Assembly (NCBI GenBank): GCA_003532515.1
Contig: DOEX01000262.1
Coordinates: 1-5,254, forward strand
DNA from: Anaerolineaceae bacterium
GTDB taxonomy: Bacteria > Chloroflexota > Anaerolineae > Anaerolineales > Anaerolineaceae
Direction of reading: 5' to 3'
Length of the DNA stretch: 5,254 nt
Positions 1 through 5,254 of this stretch are shown in pieces. Every line of letters begins with the position of its first letter. Within the stretch, counting starts at the first letter, position 1. The notes under the pieces are model-generated. The model had not been told where the DNA came from and did not search any database. It saw only the letters and a program-made list of their open reading frames with translations. The position numbers and the translations under genes were made by a program.

Positions 1-839
1 CTGAAGAAGCACTGCGACTGATCATTGTCAGTTACACCTACGAGGCTGGAGTTCGTAACCTGGAACGTGAGATTGGCACCGTGCTCCGCAAAATTGCTAC
101 AAAAAAATCTGAAGGCGAAGAGTATCCGACCGTTGTGACAGCCGAGTTGGTCCTGCAATTGCTTGGTCCGGTTGAATTCTTCCCGATGTCGGCTGAAGCT
201 AAAGATGAGATTGGGGTTGCTACAGCCCTCGCCTGGACTGAAAATGGCGGCGAGATCATGCCCATCGAAGTGTTGGTCGTTTCAGGCAAAGGCAATCTGC
301 AAATAACTGGTCAAATCGGTGATGTAATGCAGGAATCAGCCCAGGCTGCCTTGAGTTATCTGAAATCGCGCCAGAAGGTGTTTGAAATCCCGGAAGATTT
401 CTTTGAAGAAACTGACATTCACATCCATGTCCCTGAAGGTGCCATCCCCAAAGATGGTCCGAGTGCAGGCATCACCCTGGCAACCGCCCTAATTTCAGCC
501 GCTCTGGGTGTGCCGGTGAGGCACGAAGTGGCTATGACCGGGGAGATTACTTTGCGAGGTCGTGTTATTCAAATTGGTGGTGTGCGAGAGAAGGTGTTGG
601 CTGCCCATCGCTCAGGTCTGAGGACTGTCATTCTCCCAGCAAAGAATGAAAAAGACCTGGTGGATGTCCCGGAAGCGGTTCTGAAAGAACTGAAGATCAT
701 TTTTGTAGATCACATGGATCAGGTTACTGAGGCTTCGATTGTTGGTGAATTAAAATACGCTAACGGTATCTACCCTGTCAAACGTAAAGCCTCCCGCCGC
801 CAATCGGCGAAAGACACGGATAGTCATTCCGAAGAGTAA
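1..839 (+). CDS. lon: ATP-dependent Lon protease, C-terminal part (5' end outside window)
   Basis: This is the C-terminal third of Lon, the cytosolic AAA+ serine protease that unfolds and degrades damaged and short-lived regulatory proteins. The frame is open from base 3, so the Met codon at 81 is internal, not a start; 278 residues are visible. The first residues (EEALRLIIVSYTYEAGVRNL) match the end of the AAA+ module, the alpha-helical lid with its conserved GVRxLER segment. The S16 protease domain follows. Its catalytic serine lies in PKDGPSAG (codon 462-464) and its catalytic lysine in REKVLAAHR (codon 591-593). They are 43 residues apart, the same spacing as Ser679/Lys722 of E. coli Lon. 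TGEITLRGRV and GGVREK are also typical. A basic then acidic, Ser-rich tail of about 20 residues follows the domain and is probably disordered. The ATPase Walker motifs and N-terminal substrate-binding domain lie upstream, outside the window. No frameshift or missing active-site residue is seen. Confidence 0.97.
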   Translation, partial: EEALRLIIVSYTYEAGVRNLEREIGTVLRKIATKKSEGEEYPTVVTAELVLQLLGPVEFFPMSAEAKDEIGVATALAWTENGGEIMPIEVLVVSGKGNLQITGQIGDVMQESAQAALSYLKSRQKVFEIPEDFFEETDIHIHVPEGAIPKDGPSAGITLATALISAALGVPVRHEVAMTGEITLRGRVIQIGGVREKVLAAHRSGLRTVILPAKNEKDLVDVPEAVLKELKIIFVDHMDQVTEASIVGELKYANGIYPVKRKASRRQSAKDTDSHSEE

Positions 840-871
840 GGTCACCAGTATATTTGCACAGTAAAATTACT

Positions 872-897
872 AAAAAAGCCGCTTTCGCGGCTTTTTT
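872..897. terminator. Bidirectional intrinsic terminator between lon and the coiled-coil gene
   Basis: A perfect GC-rich stem, GCCGC (878-882) with GCGGC (887-891), closes a 4-base loop. It is flanked by six A on the left (872-877) and eight T on the right (892-899). Read on +, the hairpin is followed by a T-tract and ends lon 33 bp after its stop. Read on -, it is followed by six T and ends the coiled-coil gene. The minus-strand RNA would have a GAAA (GNRA-type) tetraloop and the plus-strand RNA a UUUC loop. Its position between two convergent genes fits a shared terminator. Confidence 0.92.
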
Positions 898-914
898 TTA
901 AATCCTACTCTTAT

Positions 915-1367
915 CTATTTCTGCTCTTTTGGCTGGACAGCATTGATCCCGTTTTCAACCTGGGTCAATACTCGCTTTAGCTCCCGCTCCAAACCCAAGA
1001 GCGTTTCAGCCACGTAACGATCGGCATCGTGTTGAGCCTGTTCCGCGTCGAGTTGAGCCTGACGGGTAATGTCATCTGCTTTGCTCTGAGCTGATTGATA
1101 AATGTCGGATTTCTCGACCATGCGCTCGCTCTTTTCGCGGGCGATAGAAACCGTTCGGTTGGCTTCTTCTTGTGCCTGGGCTAAGATTCGATCCTTTTGG
1201 GAGATGATTTGCTGCGCTTTTTTGATTTCTTCAGGGATGGAAATTCTCATCTGATCAATGATATCCATGAAAGAATTCTCATCGACGACAACATTTCGAG
1301 AAAGAGGAATTGGCTTGCTATTGTTGAATAGCTCTTCCAGTCGGTCAACCAGGTGCAAAATGTCCAT
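915..1367 (-). CDS. Conserved coiled-coil protein of unknown function (ATP synthase b-subunit/DivIVA-like)
   Basis: This is a 150-residue soluble protein with no signal peptide or membrane segment. Residues 1-45 form a compact N-terminal part; the stretch from about 29 to 51 (DENSFMDIIDQMRISIPEEI) looks like the conserved core. From about 46 to 140 it is a nearly unbroken charged helix rich in Ala, Gln, Glu, Lys and Arg, with no proline or glycine until near the end, so a long coiled coil is expected. From memory, similar short proteins occur next to coaD in Chloroflexota and Firmicutes, where they are loosely labelled ATPase, ATP synthase subunit B-like or DivIVA-like; the resemblance may only reflect coiled-coil composition. 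The start is well supported: GGAGG (1373-1377 on +, as CCTCC) lies 5 nt before the ATG. It follows coaD by 78 bp on the same strand and ends at the shared terminator. The gene is confident; the function is not known and should not be read as an ATPase. Confidence 0.88.
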   Translation of the reverse strand: MDILHLVDRLEELFNNSKPIPLSRNVVVDENSFMDIIDQMRISIPEEIKKAQQIISQKDRILAQAQEEANRTVSIAREKSERMVEKSDIYQSAQSKADDITRQAQLDAEQAQHDADRYVAETLLGLERELKRVLTQVENGINAVQPKEQK

Positions 1368-1372
1368 AATTT

Positions 1373-1377
1373 CCTCC
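1373..1377 (-). promoter_or_regulatory. Ribosome binding site of the coiled-coil gene
   Basis: On the - strand this reads GGAGG, 5 nt upstream of the ATG at 1367-1365. It is a near-ideal Shine-Dalgarno sequence and fixes the start codon. Confidence 0.8.
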
Positions 1378-1396
1378 GAAAAATCCTGTTTGTAAT

Positions 1397-1409
1397 TAGT
1401 GTAACACTA
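1397..1409. repeat. 13-bp palindrome abutting the -10 box, possible operator
   Basis: TAGTGT and ACACTA are perfect 6-bp inverted arms around a single central A. The palindrome shares its last base with the TATAAT box and would be centred on the predicted transcription start, a classical repressor-operator position. The arms are too short and A+T-rich, and the 1-nt loop too small, for an RNA hairpin, so a dimeric DNA-binding protein is the more sensible reading. No regulator gene is in the window and I cannot name one. Confidence 0.4.
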
Positions 1410-1414
1410 TTATA
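1409..1414 (-). promoter_or_regulatory. Possible promoter -10 box for the coiled-coil gene
   Basis: The - strand reads TATAAT, a perfect sigma-70 type -10 hexamer, 41 nt upstream of the ATG at 1367. A start of transcription near 1402 would give a leader of about 35 nt. There is no good -35 box: 17 to 20 nt upstream the strand is an A-run (AAAAAA to TGAAAA), and there is no extended -10 TG. The promoter is therefore plausible but unproven, and the gene may simply be read through from recG-coaD. Confidence 0.4.
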
Positions 1415-1445
1415 ACTGATGGACAGCCCTGTTTTTTTCAGGTAA

Positions 1446-1958
1446 CTAGATTTCCTGTTTGTTCATATTGGTTTGGGTTCGTTCTCTGTACTTCTTTAAC
1501 AAGGCTTCATTTACATGAGCAGGAACCATACTGGAGACATCTCCGCCTAACGAAGCAATTTCCTTCACAGTCGTCGAAGAGAGAAAAGTGTTTTCTTCAT
1601 CAGTGATCAGGGCAACCGTATCAATTTCTTCATCCAGCCTTCTGTTTGCTAATGCCATCCGGAATTCGAATTCAAAATCAGAAAACACACGTAGACCTCT
1701 CACTATTGCTGTCGCTCCAATTTCTTTCGCAAAAGCAACTGTGAGACCAGAGTAACCAACCACCTGGATTCCTTCCTGATCTTTGACTGCTTCTTTGACT
1801 AGCGAAATTCGGGTCTCAGGATCAAACAATAACGATTTAATCGGCTTATCAAAGACAGCAATCACTACCAGGTCGAAAAGTTTTGCTGCCCGTTTGGCAA
1901 TATCCAGATGCCCGTAGTGAAACGGGTCAAAAGTACCGGGAAATAACACTGTTTTCAT
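1446..1958 (-). CDS. coaD: Phosphopantetheine adenylyltransferase (PPAT)
   Basis: CoaD transfers AMP from ATP to 4'-phosphopantetheine, giving dephospho-CoA and pyrophosphate, the penultimate step of cytosolic coenzyme A synthesis. The protein is about 170 residues, close to the usual 160. It is a nucleotidyltransferase of the HxGH superfamily. GTFDPFHYGH (residues 8-17) carries the ATP-binding HxGH motif. RGLRVFSDFEFEFRMALANR (87-106) matches the family's RGLR...DFEYE...NR signature, with Arg residues that contact the substrates. LSSTTVKEIASLGGDVSSMV (126-145) is the equivalent of the ISSSLVKE nucleotide-binding segment. All key residues appear present. The ATG at 1958-1956 is chosen because it fits the family's N-terminus. 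A TTG two codons upstream (1964-1962) overlaps the recG stop as TTGA and sits better behind AGGAGA (6 nt rather than 12), so it remains a real alternative. Either start implies translational coupling to recG. Confidence 0.96.
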   Translation of the reverse strand: MKTVLFPGTFDPFHYGHLDIAKRAAKLFDLVVIAVFDKPIKSLLFDPETRISLVKEAVKDQEGIQVVGYSGLTVAFAKEIGATAIVRGLRVFSDFEFEFRMALANRRLDEEIDTVALITDEENTFLSSTTVKEIASLGGDVSSMVPAHVNEALLKKYRERTQTNMNKQEI

Positions 1959-1960
1959 GC

Positions 1961-4489
1961 TCAACTTACATCTCCTGCCCCGTCAGATTGCGGCCAAAAG
2001 GCAGCGACGGCTGATTTCAAATCCTGGTGTTCTTCCAGGTTCAATTCGGGATCTTTGTCCAACAGTTTCGTGGCAAGTTCTCGGGTTTGTTTGATTAATA
2101 CTGTATCAGCCAGGCTAGCCATTTTGAGGTCAATTGCCCCAGCCTGCCTCGTTCCGAGGAAATCACCCGGTCCGCGCTCTTCCAGGTCTACCTCTGCCAA
2201 ACGGAACCCGTCATTTGTTTCAGTCATGACCTGCAATCGACGATTCTCAACGGTGCTGTCATTATCAGGAATCAGGAAACATAACGACTGGACCTCACCT
2301 CTACCAACGCGTCCTCTGAATTGGTGAAGCTGTGACAGACCAAAATGATTTGCACCCTCAATCACCATGATGGTGGCATTGGGTATGTCCACACCCACTT
2401 CTACAACTGATGTCGAGACCAGAATGTCAAACTGCCTGGCTCTAAAGGCAAGCATAACAGCATCTTTTTCGGCTGGCTTCAAGCGACCATGCACCAAACC
2501 GACCTTGAGTTCAGGAAAAATTTCTTCTTGCAGCCTGACCTGCTCTTCAACAGCAGCCTTAATTTCTTCGTTCTCACCAGCTTCAACTAACGGATAAATG
2601 ATAAATGCCTGGTGCCCCTCCTCCACTTGCTTGCGAATTGTTTGGTAGACTCGTTCGCGTTCGGTTGGGTAAACGATCATGGTCGTTACAGGCAACCTGC
2701 CAGCCGGCATCTCGTCCATGATGCTCACGTCCAGATCACCGAAAATAGTGAATTGTAGCGAGCGCGGGATAGGCGTGGCGGTCATTACCAACAGGTGAGG
2801 GTTATCGCCCTTGTTTCTTAACGCCGCTCTCTGGGACACACCGAAACGATGCTGTTCATCTACCACGACCATTTGCAAATTCTGGAATGTGACCGGGTCC
2901 TCAATTAATGCATGAGTACCAATCAGAAGTTTCACATATCCTGATTCCAGTCCTGCGAAGATCTCTCCTCGTTCAGTCTGTCCGGTGTCTCCAGTTAGCA
3001 GACGCACCTGCCCTTCTTCAAGGAAAGCCGGGTGCGCTTGAGTGCCGACTGTTAGCAATTGTCGAATGGTCTGATAATGTTGCTCCGCCAGGATCCCTGT
3101 AGGAGCCATCAAAGCTGTCTGGGCACCCGATTCGATCACCATCGCCATACCCAAAACCGCAATGATGGTCTTACCTGAACCAACATCGCCTTGCAGTAAG
3201 CGGTTCATGGGATGGTCTTTGCCTATATCCGCTCGAATTTCATCCAGGGATCTTTTTTGTGCGCCTGTGAGCTCATAAGGCAGGGCAGCTACCCTCTCAG
3301 TTACCCACGCATCATTCACTTCATAAGGATGCCCAACAAGTTGCTGCCATTGCTGCTTCTGTTGCAGCACGCCTACCTGGAGCAAGAAAAGCTCATCAAA
3401 GGCAAAACGGCGTTGAGCAGCTTTCAAAGCCTCGTTGTTTTCTGGGAAATGAACCTGCAGAAGCGCGTCACTGGTTTTCAAGAGTTGCGCTTCTTCCCGC
3501 AACTGGTCAGGCAGAAAATCGTTGACCTTGGGAGCCCAATAGCGCACGGTATTGAACTGCGTACGCCTTAACCAGCGTTGGGTGATCTTGGCGGTGAGTG
3601 GGTAGACTGGCACAATGCGGTTAGTATGCAGCTGCTGTTTGTCGATTGGTTCGTAGTCCGGATACCATATTACCGGTCTGCCCAGGTACGTGTCAATTTT
3701 TCCGGAAACAGAGATGAACAAGTCTTTCTTCAGGTAGCGCACATGCCAATCCTGGTTCATCCAAAGCAGGCGAAGCGCACCAGTGGTGTCAGAAACGACC
3801 GCTTCTACCAGTCGTTTGCCCTTTTTGGTCTGGAAGGCATCAATGCTCACAACCCGGGCTAAAATGGTAACTTCTTCACCGAACTCAAGCTGATTGATCG
3901 TCTTCAGCTTGGAATAATCGTCATATCGACGGGGGAACAGGTAAAGTAGATCCTTAATTTTGTGAACTCCCAGTTTGACCAAATGGGCTCCTTGCTTATC
4001 ACCTACCCCTCTAATGACACTGACCGGTGCCTCAAGTCCATGCGATTCATCGCTCATAGGTTGGCTGGCAATTTCGCGCAGACGTGTGTTCACTTTCGAG
4101 CGCACAACCTGTTCATCCGGTTGGGCTGCTGGCACCTTGGATATTTGGTTGGCTTTTGCTACTTGAGGTGCTGGTTTGACTTGTTTTGGTTCAGGAATTA
4201 CGGGTTTTTCGGTTTCAATGTATTCAGGCAAGGTTTTAAGATTGGGAATTGAGAGTAAATCGCCAATTTCGAGCAACACATTGCGGCGGTTTTCTGGTTC
4301 AAGATCAGGATAGCGGTTGAAAAACATACTGATCAACGGGATCAAACTCTCTGATAAGCCCTGCTCACGGGCTTCTGACGGCCAGCTCTTTCCAAGAGCT
4401 TGCAAGCCGCCCATAACTGCTCTGTTTTCGTACCCCTGGCTTCCTTCCAATTGGAAAATTTTGAAGTATTTTTCTTTTATCTTTTGCAT
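1961..4489 (-). CDS. recG: ATP-dependent DNA helicase RecG
   Basis: RecG is a superfamily 2 double-stranded DNA translocase that reverses stalled replication forks and processes Holliday junctions, D-loops and R-loops. Numbered from the ATG at 4489 (842 residues): an N-terminal helical region (about 1-90, RecG_N-like), a Pro/Lys-rich linker (about 94-125), the wedge domain starting near IRGVGDKQG (159) with its OB fold (about 200-285), then the two motor domains. Walker A is GDVGSGKT (434-441), the Walker B box is DEQH (544-547), motif III is TATP (570-573), and motif VI is QFRGRVGR (723-730). The segment FRLAEVDLEERGPGDFLGTR (762-781) is the TRG-type translocation motif typical of RecG. At 842 residues it is longer than E. 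coli RecG (693); the excess is the N-terminal extension. The ATG is preferred because GAGTG lies 6 nt upstream; a GTG at 4498 adds three residues. No lesions are seen. The coaD start is at or within a few bases of its stop. Confidence 0.97.
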   Translation of the reverse strand: MQKIKEKYFKIFQLEGSQGYENRAVMGGLQALGKSWPSEAREQGLSESLIPLISMFFNRYPDLEPENRRNVLLEIGDLLSIPNLKTLPEYIETEKPVIPEPKQVKPAPQVAKANQISKVPAAQPDEQVVRSKVNTRLREIASQPMSDESHGLEAPVSVIRGVGDKQGAHLVKLGVHKIKDLLYLFPRRYDDYSKLKTINQLEFGEEVTILARVVSIDAFQTKKGKRLVEAVVSDTTGALRLLWMNQDWHVRYLKKDLFISVSGKIDTYLGRPVIWYPDYEPIDKQQLHTNRIVPVYPLTAKITQRWLRRTQFNTVRYWAPKVNDFLPDQLREEAQLLKTSDALLQVHFPENNEALKAAQRRFAFDELFLLQVGVLQQKQQWQQLVGHPYEVNDAWVTERVAALPYELTGAQKRSLDEIRADIGKDHPMNRLLQGDVGSGKTIIAVLGMAMVIESGAQTALMAPTGILAEQHYQTIRQLLTVGTQAHPAFLEEGQVRLLTGDTGQTERGEIFAGLESGYVKLLIGTHALIEDPVTFQNLQMVVVDEQHRFGVSQRAALRNKGDNPHLLVMTATPIPRSLQFTIFGDLDVSIMDEMPAGRLPVTTMIVYPTERERVYQTIRKQVEEGHQAFIIYPLVEAGENEEIKAAVEEQVRLQEEIFPELKVGLVHGRLKPAEKDAVMLAFRARQFDILVSTSVVEVGVDIPNATIMVIEGANHFGLSQLHQFRGRVGRGEVQSLCFLIPDNDSTVENRRLQVMTETNDGFRLAEVDLEERGPGDFLGTRQAGAIDLKMASLADTVLIKQTRELATKLLDKDPELNLEEHQDLKSAVAAFWPQSDGAGDVS
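1971..1976 (-). promoter_or_regulatory. Ribosome binding site of coaD inside the recG 3' end
   Basis: The - strand reads AGGAGA within the last codons of recG. It lies 6 nt before the TTG at 1964 and 12 nt before the ATG at 1958. The spacing favours TTG while codon preference favours ATG, so it does not settle the start by itself. Confidence 0.65.
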
Positions 4490-4512
4490 GATATTCACTC
4501 TATTCGGACTTA

Positions 4513-4518
4513 ATCATA
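4513..4518 (-). promoter_or_regulatory. Possible -10 box of the recG-coaD promoter
   Basis: The - strand reads TATGAT, one mismatch from TATAAT, 23 nt upstream of the recG ATG. No convincing TTGACA-like -35 lies 16-18 nt further up (the region reads around ACAATT). A promoter is expected in this gap because an inverted repeat separates recG from the upstream gene, but the exact site is uncertain. Confidence 0.28.
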
Positions 4519-4606
4519 ACCGATACAGGAAGTGAAATTGTTTTTCCAAATGCAAGATCTATTACAAATTAGGCTCGGAAAGGCAAACTTCAGGAGTAAA
4601 TAAAAC

Positions 4607-4701
4607 CTGTCATCCTGAACGGAGTAAAGTATCTTCCACGCAAATAGAGCAAGATCCTTGCGGAGCACACTTCCTGTTCCAACTAAGGTTCAGGATGGCA
4701 G
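4607..4701. repeat. Degenerate long inverted repeat (CATCCTGAAC-type interspersed element)
   Basis: The outer arms are 14 bp: CTGTCATCCTGAAC (4607-4620) and GTTCAGGATGGCAG (4688-4701), complementary at 13 positions, with the remaining pair a G-T wobble. Inside, AAGTATCTT (4627-4635) and AAGATCCTT (4651-4659) are complementary at 8 of 9 positions. The pattern resembles a widely dispersed bacterial repeat with ends like GTCATCCTGAGC and an inner GGATCTT, which I recall from Chloroflexota and other phyla. Here the right half looks interrupted by about 20 extra bases, so this is probably an old, decayed copy. No transposase is present. The right arm overlaps the end of the yqeC-like gene, and in RNA the structure could help end that transcript, although no T-run follows it. 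Confidence 0.7.
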
Positions 4702-5254
4702 ACTAATATCCTCGATAAAAAAGTGATCAAAAACCCCGTTCAATTGCTCATCAATCAATTTCATGTCAACAAATTCCGGGCAATCAAACCTGGCAAAATT
4801 GAACAAGACATATTTCTTTGCCTTCTCAGGAATCCCCTTTAACCCACCCAGCGGATGCTTCAAATAACGTAAGATCGCTTTTAGATCAACCGCTTGCCCG
4901 CTTTCCAAGCCCGTCAACTGGGCGAAAATCTGGCTCCGAAACACATTTTCTTCGTTCAAGGGTTTCATCAGTCCAGCCAGCCCCACCACAACGATTACCA
5001 GGTCCGAAAAATCAGGTATCACCGGCTCCCAATCCGCTGGTGCTTTCAGCGGTCGTCTTTTCGACCCATCCGCCTCAACGATTAAGCAACGATGATTCTC
5101 CGTACAGACCTGTTTTAAAGCTATCAACTGGTTTTTGGCTAAACCTGAAAGCTTAATGTGCCCATCGACCTCAATCGGATCGCCTGTTATGAGAATGTTA
5201 CCAACTTCTCCCAACAAGTCAGGCAACATAAGCGAATCGCTATCCCAAATAAAA
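4690..5254 (-). CDS. yqeC: YqeC-like selenium-dependent hydroxylase accessory protein (5' end outside window)
   Basis: The reading frame stays open to the window edge, so the Met codon at 5229 is probably internal; about 187 residues are visible. The best marker is VEADGSKRRPLKAPADWEPV (codons about 5079-5020), the family's EADGS/A...RPLKAP...EPVIP signature. It is followed by a hydrophobic strand and VVGLAGLMKPLNEENVFR, matching the VVGLDALGKPL...VHR block, then LKHPLGGLKGIP. The expected N-terminal P-loop (GxGGKT-type) lies outside the window. YqeC is a presumed cytosolic NTP-binding protein found with molybdenum hydroxylases that need labile selenium (xanthine or purine dehydrogenases), alongside YqeB, SelD and a MocA-like transferase; its exact reaction is not established. 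None of these partners is visible here. The last codons (Leu-Pro-Ser-stop) lie in the arm of the adjacent inverted repeat, so the original C-terminus may have been altered. Confidence 0.85.
   Translation of the reverse strand, partial: FIWDSDSLMLPDLLGEVGNILITGDPIEVDGHIKLSGLAKNQLIALKQVCTENHRCLIVEADGSKRRPLKAPADWEPVIPDFSDLVIVVVGLAGLMKPLNEENVFRSQIFAQLTGLESGQAVDLKAILRYLKHPLGGLKGIPEKAKKYVLFNFARFDCPEFVDMKLIDEQLNGVFDHFFIEDISLPS

Noticed and set aside
81..83. Met codon at 81 as the start of a short protease gene.
   Set aside because: The frame is open to the window edge and the upstream residues match the Lon AAA+ lid, so this is an internal Met of full-length Lon.
1423..1438. ACAGCCCTGT followed by seven T on the + strand, resembling a terminator between coaD and the coiled-coil gene.
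   Set aside because: The stem is only 4 bp with a 2-nt loop, which is too weak, and the T-tract lies on the strand that carries no gene here. On the - strand there is no T-run after it.
3212..3571. A 119-codon open frame on the + strand inside recG.
   Set aside because: It is fully antisense to strongly conserved RecG coding sequence, has no recognisable domain and no convincing ribosome binding site. The other + strand frames inside recG and the yqeC-like gene, and the - strand frame at 38-295 inside lon, were rejected for the same reason.
4496..4498. GTG at 4498 as the recG start.
   Set aside because: It lacks a good ribosome binding site of its own and is itself part of the GAGTG that serves the ATG at 4489. 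It cannot be fully excluded; the difference is three residues.
1..5254. Search for a new defence, mobile or RNA-based system.
   Set aside because: All long frames match housekeeping or accessory families, gaps between genes are under 200 bp, and there is no direct-repeat array, transposase, reverse transcriptase, toxin-antitoxin pair or tRNA-like structure that I could recognise.

Overview
This window reads as ordinary chromosomal DNA of a mesophilic bacterium with moderate G+C. The best guess is phylum Chloroflexota (Anaerolineae-like). That rests on the recG-coaD-coiled-coil gene order, a RecG with a long N-terminal extension, a YqeC-type protein, and a CATCCTGAAC-type inverted repeat of a kind I recall as common in such genomes. 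This placement is inference from recalled family features, not a database result.

Layout: the left end holds the last 278 codons of an ATP-dependent Lon protease on the + strand, with its Ser-Lys protease domain complete. It ends at a strong hairpin at 872-897 that has T-tracts on both sides and so can stop transcription from both directions. Everything to the right is on the - strand. Read in its own direction, that is: the 3' part of a yqeC-like gene (4690 to the window edge), a roughly 190-bp gap carrying a degenerate inverted repeat, recG (4489 to 1961), coaD starting at or within a few bases of the recG stop, a 78-bp gap with a possible promoter and palindromic operator, and a 150-residue coiled-coil protein of unknown function (1367 to 915) that converges on lon.

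Functions: Lon degrades damaged and regulatory proteins; RecG remodels stalled replication forks and branched DNA; CoaD makes dephospho-CoA, the penultimate step of coenzyme A synthesis; the YqeC-like protein belongs to a family associated with selenium-dependent molybdenum hydroxylases. recG and coaD are almost certainly co-transcribed and translationally coupled, but share no pathway. The coiled-coil gene probably also receives read-through from recG-coaD, and may have its own promoter.

I see no mobile-element gene, CRISPR array, RNA gene, defence locus or clearly new multi-gene system. The points most worth a second look are the inverted repeat that supplies the last codons and stop of the yqeC-like gene, the palindrome abutting a TATAAT box, and the uncharacterised coiled-coil protein.
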